A stretch of 64,000 nt of DNA from Cucumis sativus (lineage: Eukaryota; Streptophyta; Magnoliopsida; Cucurbitales; Cucurbitaceae), in the NCBI RefSeq assembly GCF_000004075.3, contig NC_026656.2:21648607-21712606 (forward strand). Direction: 5' to 3'. Position numbers and translations under genes: made by a program. Positions 14,010-27,879 of this stretch are shown here, one piece after another (position 1 is the stretch's first letter; each line of letters begins with the position of its first letter). Under the pieces are notes generated by a model. The model was not told the origin of the DNA. It did not search any database and saw only the letters and a list, made by a program, of their open reading frames with translations.

Positions 14010-15075
14010 GTCCTGTAGGTTTATAACTCCTAAAAACTAATTGATCCATAGAAGATTAAATATTTAGGCTAGTATGATTCAAATAAGTAAAGAAACTGGG
14101 ACACCAAGATACAACTTTAAGTCCTGCACTGAATATTCCTATAGTTTTTCTTTTCTCTAAACTGAATGCAAACACCATAGAAACGACTAGATAGCATCTG
14201 AAGGAAATCAATACATCCTATGACATACGGATTTCATATAGAAACACTAAAAACTAAAAAAAAACACAGAAGATAAAATACTTTGGTTCGTATGGATCAA
14301 TAGGTAAACAAATTGGGACACCAAGTTCTACAATTACATATTGCTATACTTTTCCTTTTCTCTTAGCTGGATGCAAAGACCATCCATACGTCAAACGATA
14401 ACTGAATGGAAATCAATAACCAAAGTAATTACATCCTTAAAGTAGAATACACCTTACAGTACTCCTAAAAACTAATAAACACATACAAGACTAAATACTT
14501 GGGCTCGTATGAATCAATAAGCAAACAAACTGGGCACCAATATATAGCTCAACTCAAGTCCTGAACTGAATGTTCCCATAGTTCTTGTTTTCTCTTAACT
14601 GAATGCAAACACCACAAAAAAGTCAATACTGACTGAATGACTGCATCCTATGGAAAATGCTACACGGCTCTTACATATAACTCCTAAATCCTAATAAACA
14701 CATAGAAGATTAAATACTTGGGTTCGTATGAATCAATAAGTAAATAAACCAGGACACTAAGATATAGCTTAAATCAAATCCTGCACTACATGATCGTATA
14801 AATTTTGTTTTCTCTTAACTGGATCCAAACACCACAAAAACGTCAATGCTGCCTGAATGAAAATCAACTGCATCTATGGAAAATGCTACACGGCTCTAAT
14901 ATACAACTCCTAAATACTAACAAACACGTAGAAGATCAAGTACTTGAGTCCGTATGAATCCATAACTAAACAAACTAGAATGCCAAGACATAGCTTAACT
15001 CGAGCCCTCCGGTAGTTTTTCTTTACTCTTAACTGAACACAAACACCATCAGAAAGCCAATACGCCTACACGTGA
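14010..15075. repeat. degenerate tandem array, unit about 218 bp, 5 copies
   Basis: The anchor motif TACTTGGGTTCGTATGAATC, with variants, recurs at about 14060, 14278, 14495, 14714 and 14940. Spacings are 218, 217, 219 and 226 bp. Each unit also carries ACTGAATGCAAACACCA and a CACATAGAAGATTAAATA-type segment. Copies have clearly diverged. The last unit reaches to within about 25 bp of the NRPB10 stop codon, so the NRPB10 3' UTR is very likely built from this repeat. Confidence 0.85.
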
Positions 15076-15099
15076 AAAATCAGAAAACTCGTCCCTTGG

Positions 15100-15690
<591 letters not shown>

Positions 15691-15789
15691 CTTCACTCTC
15701 CTCTGTTGCCGACCGACGATGCCTCCGACTTCACGTTCTAGGGTTCCGAGAGGTTTTGCCCAAACCCCTCTCCAATATTCTTCAGCGTT

Positions 15790-16360
15790 TATTTAAAACA
15801 ATATATTTATACGGTAAATTCCTTTTACACCACATTTATAATTCTCACCTTTATTTTAATATCTTCCAAATATATATATATATTCCTATTCTTTTCCATA
15901 TTAAAGTGGTTTTCTAATTTATTATTTCATTCCATTTTTTTTCTATGATCTTTGCTAGATTAAATTCAATGTTTTATGTTTTTAGTAAATAAGTGAAAAA
16001 TCAAACTTTTTTTTTGAGTGAATTCCACTCAATCGTTTGATATATTAAATGCGATGATAACGTAAATACACATAGTTTGATAAAAAATTGACAAGTACAT
16101 ATTATCGACAATATGTAAGTTTATAACATAATCGAAGATTTTTTTTTTTTTCTTTTTGCACATAGCAATAAATCGCTGGACTATGTAAGTAAAAATACAA
16201 AAGAAAAAAAAGTAGACCATTGTCTAATTAAAACTATTTTAGCTTCAAAACTACTTATTTATAATTTTTAAAATTTAACATATATTATACATGATTTTTT
16301 TAAAAATATAAAAATTAACGAACTATTGGATAGTAAATATTTTGTGAATTTTTAATAATT

Positions 16361-16408
<48 letters not shown>

Positions 16409-16866
16409 TAAAAAAAAAATAAAGAAAAAATAAAGAAAAATTGTGAATTATTATTCATATATAAGACGTATAATAGAATAGTCAACCAGAGAGAGAGTGG
16501 GTTATTGTAATTTTAGTGTGAATGATTATGAATAAGGCTATACTTTATAATATTAAAATTTGAGGTATAGTGTTATAAAAAAAAAAGAAAGAAAGATACT
16601 TTCGTTGGAAAATGATGGCAATAAAAGTAGTTGTAAAATTAGCCGACTTGGCAATTGGCATTATATTTTCTTCTTCTTGGATGTGAAAAGTTGTAATTGT
16701 CATTTCATTTTGCATCTGTGTCTTCTTCTAAATGGAAGCCATTGGAAGGCAGTGAGACCGAGCAATTCACATCTGAGTTTCGCTCATTCAATCTCCACCA
16801 ATTCTCAAATTTCTTCTTCCTCAATTCAATTCTTTCTAAATCCATTCTCCAACATAAATCATCTGG
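15790..16866. other. divergent intergenic/promoter region
   Basis: Spacer between NRPB10 (minus) and the glycosyltransferase gene (plus). It contains an AT dinucleotide run of about 43 bp at 16364-16406 and short A/T homopolymers. A CT-rich leader at about 16780-16860 is probably the 5' UTR of the plus-strand gene. A frame crossing 16560-16943 is interpreted as leader sequence, not protein. Confidence 0.6.
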
Positions 16867-19800
16867 ATGAGACGAAGTTCATCTTCAGAGATCGACGACA
16901 ATGCGAGTGCAAATGCCGTTACCGGCACTCACTCCATTCGTGATCGTTTTCCTTTCAAACGTAATTCCAGTCACTTTCGTTTACGAGTCAAGGACTCGTT
17001 GGATCATGCAGCTTCTCGTTCCCGATCTCACCAAACCCGGATCAATCGCAAGGGCTTGCTCTCCTGGATTCCGGCTAGAGGCCAAACGCTTTTTTACTTT
17101 CTTGTTGTTTTTGCGGTTTTCGGGTTTTTTACCGGCTCTATGTTGTTGCAAAGCTCCATTAGCTTGTTGTCTAGCCACGGAAGTCAAAGGGAGCGGTGGC
17201 TTATGGAGCGTATTAAGTTTGGGAGCTCCTTGAAGTTTGTGCCTGGCAGGATTTCTAAGAGGCTGGTGGAAGGTGATGGGCTTGAAGAGGTGCGGAAGAA
17301 GGACCGAGTTGGCGTTCGTGCACCGAGGCTTGCTCTTGTGAGTTCTTATAGTTTTTTTTTTATTATTATTATTTCTATTTTAAACTACTTGCATTCAAGT
17401 TACTGATTAGTTATTAGGACTTAGCATATGGCACTCAGTTGATTGCAATTCTTATTGATTATGTGCACAAACACTCTTAAGTCTCACAAATGGAAGATTT
17501 GCCAAAGCCAGCTTGGGAGCCAGTGCTGTAGATTCCCATCAGTTGATTAGTTATTAACTGATGGGACTTAGCATATGGCACTCAGTTGATTTCAATCCTT
17601 ATTGATTACGTGCACAAACACTCTTAAGTGTCACGAATGGAAGATTTGTCAAAGCCGGCTTGGGAGCCAGTGCTGTAGATTCCCATCAGTTTAAACATTG
17701 AGTGAAGTCTGATGTTGTGTCTATTTGTATAAATCAATCTACCTCAACTGTGTGAATTAGATTAGCTAAGAACCATTTATTTGGATCCTGTACCACCACC
17801 CAATGACACGGTTATATTACCTCTTCTGTATCTTAGATCCATAACTACAATCCACTTGGAGGATATCTTCAAGTTCAAACGGTATTTCTAATTTGTGAAA
17901 AAGCAGTTTTCTATGAAAACATTGAAAGTAAGATAAATATAATTGCTCATGGAGACCAGTTACAATTTACCAATTAGGAATGCCTGTAGTTGCTTGCAAT
18001 ATCACAACACTTTTCACAATGCTCGTTGTTCTTTGAAAGTGTCAGATGTTTGGATCATGAAATGATGTTTGTATCTAAAAGCTTTGAGTTATTTTTCTAT
18101 CCCCCCCCAAAAAAAAAGAAAAAAGAAAACAAACAAGGTTTGCCAAACAAATAACTTAAATGGAAGCAAGTTGAGCCAAAGAGGAGACGAAAATCTTCTC
18201 TAATTGAATACAGTCAGAAGTATAATAAAGTTCAAGAAGGTTGAGCCCACGAGGAGACGAAAAGCTTTGAGTAATGTTTCTCCTTATGACTCACGATTGC
18301 CCAATACATTTTTATATTATTATTATTATTTATTTTATTTTATTTTATTTTATTAATAAAGAGGATCACTGACTGGTACTGACTGTTCAATGAAATTTAA
18401 TCTTGACTTATATTCAAGTTCTTGAATAATTCTATCAATCTGTGATTTATTAAGAGTTTTAGTTCTTGTGGTAGAGATTAGCATGTGGTCTCCTTGTGTT
18501 TTTTGTTCAATAATTAGGATGCTATGACTATGTAGTAATTACTGATTTGCTTGTCAGGAAGTTATCATTGTTATGTTGATAACCTAAACTCAGATAGGAT
18601 CTAACATAAAAATTCAGGCTATATACTTGAGAGTAGTATCTGGATCTGAAATCATCAAGGGTTTAAGTCAAGTACCAATTATATTTTTCCTAATTCTTTC
18701 ACTGATACCAGATCTTGGGAAGCATGGAGAATGATCCACAATCATTAATGTTGATTACTGTGATGAAGAACATACAGAAACTTGGATATGTGTTTGAGGT
18801 GAGTCTTTGATTTTATTTTTCTTAGGTGATTTATACTTAAAAAAAGACATTTTGTTGGGATGTTTATTTCACATGTGCACTGCCTTCTTTTGTCCATTGT
18901 TGTAGTCCAGTACTATATTTCATTTGCAATGTTCATAAGGTGCCTGGATTTTCTTGTAGATTTATGTAGTTGTTTGTGATTGAGTTCCCTTGCGCATTTA
19001 AAGATGTCTTTAACTTCTGGTTACAATTATTTTTCTTGGATCCTCATGAGGGTGTATCTGACAGATTTTTGCAGTAGAGAGGGGAAATAAACAGTCAATG
19101 TGGGAACAGATAGGCCAGCCTTCAATATTGAGTCCAGGGCATTATGGTCGTGTTGATTGGTCCATGTATGCTTCCTTTCTGTTTGTTAAACTGTTTTGTT
19201 GCCATTCTTTTATTTTCTGTTCTGTGATTTTACTTTTCCATTTTGGTCTTTTAAGAACTCTCTGGGACTACTTTCGACTGACTCCATTTTCATTTTCTTT
19301 CCAGATATGATGGTATTATTGCTGATTCCTTGGAAACAGAGGGGGCAATTGCAAGGTTTTTTTTTCTTCTTTCTTCTTTTTTTTTTTTTAATAGCCTAAA
19401 GTACCTGTGAATTTTACTAATGCTTTGGTTATACTTGCAATGTGGTCATTGTTTCTTGGTCAACGGTATTTATGATTTGCTTCATGATCTTAGTTGCATT
19501 AGGCAAGATTCCAAAATATAGGCATACCAGCTAGTGCAATTTTTAGGATGGACTATTGTAGGAGTTTGAGTTGCGTCTATCTCTTTCTTGCTAGATTATG
19601 TGTTAGTTTTCTCATTAACACATTCTGTTGGATTTAGATCAACAGGTAATTCACTGTTGTTTAAGCGTTGGGTTATGTAAATTTCATGTTCATTGGTAAA
19701 TAATTTATTGGAGCTTTAGCATGTTAAATGTAATTACATAATTTCAAAAGGGTTTTATTACATTATTTCATTTTAAAAGTGTCACCTTGTAGCCTTATAG

Positions 19801-22800
19801 CTCCAAGAGTTGGGCAATTGGTATAGATATCAAGGCTACATATTTCATTTTAAAAGTGATACCTTTTAGCTTCAAGGTTTGGGGAATTGATGTATATTAA
19901 GAGGAGTCGTATAGATTGTTGTAGAGACAGATTATCTCTGCTCTGTTCTGCTTGTTAAATGCAAAATAGGTGGCAAACTTGAGCATATCTCTGCTCTGCT
20001 TGTTAAAATATTATACATCTCTCATGAATGTCAGATGTTTGAATTCCCACCCTAACATTGTTGAACTCAGAAAATAAATTAGATGCTCAAGCACTATTTT
20101 GATCTCTGTACTTTAATTTTGGTTCATTTTGGTCCTTGCACTATCTATTTTGGTTTTTTTTTTTTTTTTTTGAAAAGGATATGATCTATTTTGGTTAATT
20201 TTTGTTCTTGTACTTTCAAAAGGTTCATTTTGGTCACTTTCCAAAATAAAAATGAAAAAAATGAAAAAAAAAATGAAAATGAAGGGACCAAAATGGTCAC
20301 TTTCCAGAATTAAAGGTAAAAAATACACTGACCATGATTAGTGCTCACGGATTGGATAAGAACCCAGCCTACAAAGGTAAAAAATACACTGACCATTATT
20401 AGTGGGAACATTTTGCATGGAGATTCCAATGGTTTTGATTTTAGTTGGATGAATTAGCAAGAGTTTCCAAGAAATGACATGTTTTAGTTTTCTTATCCAA
20501 AAACAATATGTTTTAGTTTACATGTGAGCTTGTAACTTGTAAAACACACTGACTAAAAGGTAAGTTCGTGTGTTTACTTGTGCAGATAAGAATATTTTGA
20601 GTTCTATTTTTTCATGTGCTCAAAAGCATATGATAATCATGTAACATATTGTTGTAGTTTGAGAACTAAGATACTATGATTAGTGAGGTTTATATTTATG
20701 CAGCCTTATGCAGGAACCTTTTTGTTCTTTACCACTCATATGGATAGTTCGAGAAGATACACTAGCCAGCCGCTTGCCTATGTATGAACAAAGGGGTTGG
20801 AAGCATCTTATTTCCCATTGGAAGAGATCTTTTAGAAGGGCTAATGTTGTCGTGTTCCCTGATTTTGCCCTCCCAGTTAGTCTTCCTTTCATCTCTAGAT
20901 TTTATTGTATGTTGTGGTTATATATAGTAAGATCCATGTTTCACATTTGACACTCTTATGCCTTTTCCATTTTTTTACCATATCAGATGCTGTATAGTAT
21001 TTTGGACAATGGAAACTTCCACGTGATTCCTGGATCCCCAGCAGATGTTTATGCTGCAGAGGACTACATGAATGTTCACTCCAAGAGTCAATTAAGAGAG
21101 AAAAATGGATTTAATGAAGATGATATACTGGTTCTCGTTGTTGGAAGTTTGTTCTTCCCAAATGAACTGTCGTGGGACTATGCTGTGGCTATGCACAGCA
21201 TTGGACCTCTCCTTTCAATATATGCGAGGAGGAGAGAAGTAGAAGGATCGTTTAAATTTGTTTTCTTATGTTGTAATTCAACTGATGGGTCTCATGATGC
21301 TTTAAAGGTATATACTTTTCTTTGCACTTTGAACTTACAATTTTATTTATTTATATGTTGTTATTATTGTATTTTTATGATTGGGTACTGGAACTCCACT
21401 CCTTGCATCATGCTTATGACTCACACCTACTCCTTGCTTCAGGTAGGGTTTTTTCACCTGTGGTCAGCTTTGAGAGATAACGAGAGCTTTTAAATTATTA
21501 AGTTTTCAACTTGTGTGCTTGAAACACTTTTGCTTGTTTCAAATCATATATCATGTCGGGGCATTGTGGCTTTGCTTCAAGTGTGTGATGATATTCAAGT
21601 TCTTTACTGATGTTGAGATGGAAGAGAATATTATCTAGTTCCACTTTTTATGATGTATGGTATATCTGAAATATCTAACTTAATTCTTCCCTGACCCTTG
21701 GGTGAGTCATTGCCACTTACATCCTATATTTCACATGAAGATTGTTTATATAGGTTATGCTTGTGGTTTGTTTCTTTTTGTGGTGGGGAGGAAAGAAACG
21801 AAAGAGGCATGTAAAATATGAAGGAAATAAAGAGAATAGACATGGTTATTCTCTCCTTTTTGTAATTATTCTTAATCTTGGTTGGGCAGGATTTGGGTGA
21901 ACAATGACTTGATGAAGTGCTTAATTGGTCTAAATATAATTCCAAATTGTATCTTTTGGGTTCTTCAAAATGATCATACACCATTTTTCTTTTATCATAC
22001 ACCAATTAAACCATGTGAAGTCAGCTTATGTTTTAAAATTTTAATATTATCTTGTTTGTTATTGTCTAATAATTTGCCAATGATATTACTAGTTATTTAT
22101 GCAATAAGTTCTATTTGGTCGCTTAGATGATCTTCCTTTGCCTCTTCAGGAATTAAATCACATGCTTTCTTCTTTTTAAATGCTTCACACACTTAGTTTC
22201 CTTGATTTTGCTTGTATATAAAATTATATTGAATTTGTAGGATTGTTTATCTTTTGATGTCTTACAATGTTTTTATCGTCCTCATTATTCTTGATCTTCG
22301 TATATTCCTTTTGGTAACTTTCCTTATCATCATCTATACTATTGTTTTACACCTGTTTTTTCTCTAAATAAATAAAATAAAAAGATGAATAAGAAAAAGA
22401 TAAATCATTCTTCCTAATATCTTTTTCTTCACTACTGGAGTCGTCTCAAGTCAGGGGTAAAAGGCAGTGTCTGACGAGGGATCTATCTTTAAACCTGTGT
22501 AGGAAATTGCTTCGCGTCTGGGACTTCCTGATGGATCTATAACGCATTATGGCTTAAATGGAGATGTCAACAATGTACTGATGATGGCTGACATTGTGCT
22601 TTATGGATCTTCACAAGAAATTCAGAGTTTTCCTCCCCTACTTATTCGAGCCATGTCTTTTGGAATCCCAATTATGGTGCCTGATTTGCCAGCCTTGAAA
22701 AATTATGTAAGTTTTGAGATATGCTGTCACGATACAACAGCACAACTCCCGATTCTCCCCTCTTTTTCTTTCTCCTTGTGCTGTTTCTGATCTCATGCAT

Positions 22801-25800
22801 TTTCTCTGGTTCTCAGATCGTTGATGGTGTCCATGGGGTTATCTTCCCAAAACATAATCCTGATGCTTTATTGAGCTCTTTCTCGCAAATGATATCAGAT
22901 GGGAAGCTCTCGAGATTTGCACAATCAATAGCCTCCTCTGGAAGATTGCTTGCTAAGAATATACTTGCATCAGAATGTGTTACCGGCTATGCACAGCTCC
23001 TGGAGAATGTTTTGAATTTCCCATCTGATGTTAAGCTTCCAGGTCCTGTCTCGCAGCTTCAATTAGGTGCATGGGAATGGAATTTGTTCAGAAAGGAAAT
23101 GGTGAAGACAATTGACGAAAATGCAGATAATGAAGAAAGAATTGCAACAATAAGTAAAGCTAGTGTTATTTTTGCTCTTGAAGCACAATTAACTAATTCT
23201 GTTAATTTAACAATTTTGTCTGAGAATGAAAATGGGACTCTGGAGCAAGATATTCCAACTCCTCAAGACTGGGATATTTTGGAGAAAATAGAAAGTGCTG
23301 AAGAGTATGAAACTGTTGAAATGGAAGAGGTATTTTGCGGTACCTTTCTGGAAATTGGATTACTGGCTTAACTATTTCCTTCCCCTGTTTCTGAACTTTC
23401 TTTCTCACATTTCCTTCTTAAATAGACAGCTTAATGTGGAATCATCTTCCTTTTCTGTAGTTTCAAGAAAGAATGGAAAGAGATCTAGGTGCATGGGATG
23501 AAATATATCGAAATGCTAGGAAATCAGAAAAACTCAAGTTTGAATCAAATGAACGGGATGAGGGTGAGCTTGAAAGAACAGGACAGACCGTATCCATATA
23601 TGAGATATACAGTGGTGCTGGAGCTTGGCCATTCATGCACCATGGTTCTTTGTACCGTGGACTAAGTCTTGTGCGCTCCATTTATCTTTTCTTTTATCAA
23701 GTTGACACTTTCGATTTACTTCTAGTTGTTTCTATTTTCTTGATCAAATGCATAAGAATCGGTTTCATTCATCTGTTTTCTTACAACTACTTCTAACTGT
23801 TTTTTTTCTAAGCTAGTTTCTGTTGGAATTCATGCTTGTAGCTACTTCATTTAGTTAGAAATTTTACTCATGTGATGCTTAAAAGGTATTAGCTCTTTAA
23901 GATTTCCTTAAAAGTTTCCGAACTCAGTATGGAATAAATTTCTTCATTTTCTTTTTCTTGGATCTTCGATTTTGTTGTTCTATTCCAATAGTTGACTTGA
24001 CACTATATGATAAAACAATGTATACTTAAAATTTAATGTTTTTGTTTATCATTTACTTCTTAAGGGCAGCCAAGCAAGTTTTGACTTTGTAGTGTTTGAG
24101 TTTGTAAATAATTTATCTTAAATTTTATGGCAGTCCACGAGAGCACTGAGGTTAAAATCCGATGATGTGAATGCTGTTGGCCGGCTTCCTCTTCTCGATG
24201 ACTCTTACTATCTGGACGCTCTCTGTGAGATAGGAGGAATGTTTGCTATTGCAAATAAGATTGATAACATTCACAAAAGACCTTGGATTGGGTTCCAGTC
24301 ATGGCAAGCTTCTGGAAGAAAGGTATTGATATACTGGTTGACTATTACAAAGTTTAAAGTTTCCTAGAGTCACCCTCCCCCTTCATTTTTTCAAAGGCGA
24401 AATTTAGTCCTCCTTGGGTGGATAGGATACCTTACAGAACTACAGATATCATTCATCCTTATATCATTAAACAGGTTTCCTTGGGCAAAAAAGCTGAAAA
24501 TGTCTTGGAAGACACCATACAGGACAACCCTAAAGGAGATGTTATATACTTCTGGGCACACTTGCAAGTGAATCGTGGAACCATTCCTCCCACTTTCTGG
24601 TCGGTGTGTGATATCTTGAACGGTGGTCTCTGCAGGTAATTTTACATGTCAAATATGAAAAAAGCATGTCAAGTAGGTTTGGATGAATGCTTGGTGCAGG
24701 CATGGCATCATTTGATTTTATTTCACTTGTAGACATTTACTTCTCTTGTGCTTTTGGTTGTTTTTAGTCAAGAAACTGCAACATCCCTTGCTTCTACTCA
24801 GAAAACGTTTTGAGTTTCTAAATGTCATCTAGAAAAGATGTTAAAATTGTACATGAAGCACCGGCACTTGCTTTGATATCTGTCGTGGATGTGCACATCT
24901 TAGTTAGCCTGCAGTTACGTAGTAAATGTATACAAAATTTCCTGAGAGTGCGCTGAAGTGTGGTTTTATTTGCTTATTTTTATGTATGATCATTTCTAAT
25001 GAATGGACGTATTACCATAGTTGAGAAAATAGCTAAAATTCGAACTTGGCTCATTCTACTCCAAACGATTGCAGAACCACCTTCAGGAGCACCTTTCGCG
25101 AGATGTTTGGATTGTCATCAAATATGGGAGCTCTTCCACCTATGCCAGAAGATGGTGGTCACTGGTCTGCCCTCCATAGTTGGGTGATGCCAACCCCTTC
25201 CTTCCTGGAGTTCATCATGTTTTCCAGGTGATTAGTAGCAAGTTTCCTGGAGTTCATAACCCACGCGTATACAGTAATTTTCATTATTTAATCATTGTTA
25301 TGTTGTAAAGAAGACAATCTAATTAATTCTATAATTGGATTTGGGAACTACAGGATGTTCACTCATTACCTTGATGCTCTGAATAGAAATCAAAGTCAGC
25401 CAAATGGATGTTTGTTAGCTTCCTCAGAGATTGAGGTAAGAATTCGTGTCCAATCCATTTTCCTTCAACACCATTTTCTCTCTCTCAACTCCTGTTAGTT
25501 TCTATAACGAACAGAAAAAACACTGTTACTGTCGGATATTGGAAATGCTGGTCAATGTCTGGGCTTACCACAGCGGTCGGAGAATGGTTTACATCAATCC
25601 TCATTCCGGTTTCCTCGAAGAGCAGCATCCAGTTGAACAACGCAAGGAATTTATGTGGGCAAAATATTTCAACTTCACCTTATTGAAGAGTATGGATGAA
25701 GATTTAGCAGAAGCCGCTGACGACGAAGGTGGATCAGGTAAAATCGGGTTATGGCCATTAACAGGAGAAGTGCATTGGCAAGGAATTTATGAAAGGGAGA

Positions 25801-25904
25801 GAGAAGAAAGGTACAGAGTGAAGATGGACAAGAAGAGAACTACAAAGGTAAAACTAATGGAGAGGATGAAATTCGGATACAAGCAAAAATCACTTGGAGG
25901 ATGA
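16867..25904 (+). CDS. type II membrane glycosyltransferase-like protein (At5g04480/At4g01210 family)
   Basis: Fourteen exons join in frame to 1034 aa: 16867-17337, 18712-18798, 19065-19165, 19305-19355, 20704-20875, 20987-21307, 22503-22706, 22817-23329, 23461-23670, 24134-24322, 24475-24635, 25075-25227, 25354-25435 and 25515-25904. The N-terminus is basic and cytosolic-looking, then comes one hydrophobic anchor at about residues 75-98 (LFYFLVVFAVFGFF), as in Golgi type II enzymes. Residues of about 155-550 carry a GT-B-type Rossmann region with the family stretch PPLLIRAMSFGIPIMVPDLP, which resembles the nucleotide-sugar-binding half of GT4 proteins. The C-terminal half (EIYSGAGAWPFMHHGSLYRG, VWAYHSGRRMVYINP, WPLTGEVHW) is plant-specific and ends GYKQKSLGG. 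Length and sequence match the Arabidopsis family called UDP-glycosyltransferase superfamily. The sugar substrate is unknown. The donors after exons 4 and 9 (GTTTTT, GTGCGC) are weak but the frame requires them. Confidence 0.94.
17405..17692 (+). repeat. direct duplication in intron 1 of the glycosyltransferase gene
   Basis: Two adjacent copies of about 140 bp, starting at 17405 and 17545. Both contain GACTTAGCATATGGCACTCA and GGGAGCCAGTGCTGTAGATT. They differ by a small insertion (ACTGATG) and scattered substitutions, so the duplication is fairly recent. It lies wholly within intron 1 (17338-18711) and does not affect coding. Confidence 0.9.
20090..20400. mobile_element. probable transposon remnant in intron 4
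   Basis: A segment with TTTTGGTTCATTTTGGTCC and GAAGGGACCAAAATGG facing each other, a recurrent TGGTCACTTTCCA, and a duplicated GGTAAAAAATACACTGACCA. Such 'ttttggtccttgtac' ends are common on plant mobile elements. No transposase frame is present. It sits in the 1.35-kb intron between exons ending at 19355 and starting at 20704. Confidence 0.4.
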
Positions 25905-27879
25905 TGAGAAATGGGTGAGGAATTTCTGAAAAAGCACTCACTTTTGGGTAGAAGAAGAAGAGATCGAAAGAAAGAAAGACTCCGGTTGGTGGTACGTAAA
26001 AGAAATGGAGTTCTTTCTGAATTATATACTCACTCTACATGACAATATTTGTAGGCAACAGAACTGAGGAAAAGAGAAAGCTGAAAAATTGCAGCTCGGT
26101 TTATTAGAGGCAAAATATTACAAAAGAGAGAGGTACTAAATATTCTTTTTTAATATTCTTTCTTTTATATTCAACATATACTCATATAGCAACAAGAATA
26201 TAGGCATTTTTTTTTTCTTTCCTGTTCTGTTGTATAACCAAAATAGCAATTATTAAGGCAATTTTGGTCACATATAACAATAACAATAATAATAATAGAT
26301 TGGTGTTTCCACTTTCATCTATGTCTTCATTTTGATTTTGGTTATGTTTCAAAATAGCAATTATGTTTTGATTGTTTTCTCCATTGTATTGACAAAATCT
26401 CCCCACATCTTCAAGGATGACTTATCTTGTAATTCTGATTTTCTTTTAGCTCAAAATGAAATATTGATTTGACATTTTATAACCATTTGAATCAAATTGT
26501 TTACATTTTTTTTTTAAAAAAACAAAATAGAGTATTACATATATATAAATAGGATGATAAAATTTGAATCTACCATCTTTTTTTGGTTATTCTAGGAGAA
26601 GATGGAATCCGAAAAAGCAAGCTTCCATTACTAATTTGGTTACAATTTCAAAAGTTGCTTCCAAACGATAAGGAAATATTAAAGCAAATTACATGAATCC
26701 GGTCTTGAAAAACATGAAAAAGAGAAAGATGTTCGGTATGAATTTAGTTAAATTTCTTTTAATATAGAATATTATGTCATATATGATTTAGTTTTAACAC
26801 AAGAGACTAACAATATGACATCTTCAAATATAACAAAATTTTACCTTCTTTTTCATTCTATTAACGATCAACATTGATACAAAGTCTACCGATATTTGAT
26901 TTAAAATTGATTATATTTTGTAATTATTTTCAACCATTTTTTTCATAAAATTCTTAATTAAAATAAATAAATGTATTAATCTGGTTATTTATTTATTTAT
27001 TTTAAAATTAAATTTGATCTTTTAAATGGAGAGTTGTTATGGATAGAAAAAAATAAAAAGAATAAGAAACTTTACATGAAATTCAATTGATTTTGTTATT
27101 TTTTAAAATATTGATCGTATACGGAATCTAAGAATCTTAACAAGAAACAGAAATAACAGTAAAACTCTCTTAATAAGAAAAGAAAGAACAATATCTCATA
27201 GCACAACTCTCTCAACAAGAAAAACAAAACTTACATCTATTCACATAATATTATCTTTTTTTTCTTCTTTTTCTCTTCTACGTCCCGATGAATAATTTAT
27301 AAATCAGTAACTTCTAACACATCTAATAATAATCATGTTGCCTTAATTGATATAAATTATATAGTTTACATACCCTTCTTAGTGGTTTGATTTTAAAATG
27401 CAAGTTTCGATGAACAATTTGGTTATAATTTCAAATTGCTTCCAAAGGTTAAGAAATTAAATTAAATAAACAAAGAGATAAAAATGTTGAGGCATTGATG
27501 TGATTAAATTTATTGTAATCAATCAGCACAAGCATTTGAATTTAATAGTGACAGAATCCTAATGGCTTGACACATCATACATGTTTACTCATGGAGCCAA
27601 TAATCAAACAAATTAGCTCAAGGCAATATTTCAAATGACCATTTGCAATAAGAATGATTGAAATTTCTATCCTTTCAACTTTAATGATCACAGACAAACA
27701 GGCTAGTTGATCATCATAACAACTACTACACTAAGCCTCAGTTTTCTTAGGATGATGCTACAAATAAAAGAACTTGCAAGCAAATGAAGTTTAAAGCCTA
27801 AGCACAGAAAGCTCGAAGAACTGAAAACCAATGCCCGTGACCCTTTCGTACGCTCGGTCGTTAGATAACGCTCTTGCAT
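25905..27879. other. convergent intergenic region
   Basis: Spacer between the 3' ends of the glycosyltransferase gene (plus) and the SEC12-like gene (minus). The first 250 bp are likely 3' UTR of the plus-strand gene. The rest is AT-rich, with two related stretches, TTTGGTTACAATTTCAAAAG (about 26636) and TTTGGTTATAATTTCAAATT (about 27419). No gene is seen. Confidence 0.6.

Noticed and set aside
16560..16943. 127-aa frame overlapping the start of the glycosyltransferase gene
   Set aside because: It is out of frame with the conserved product and covers a CT-rich 5' leader; the true start at 16867 matches the family.
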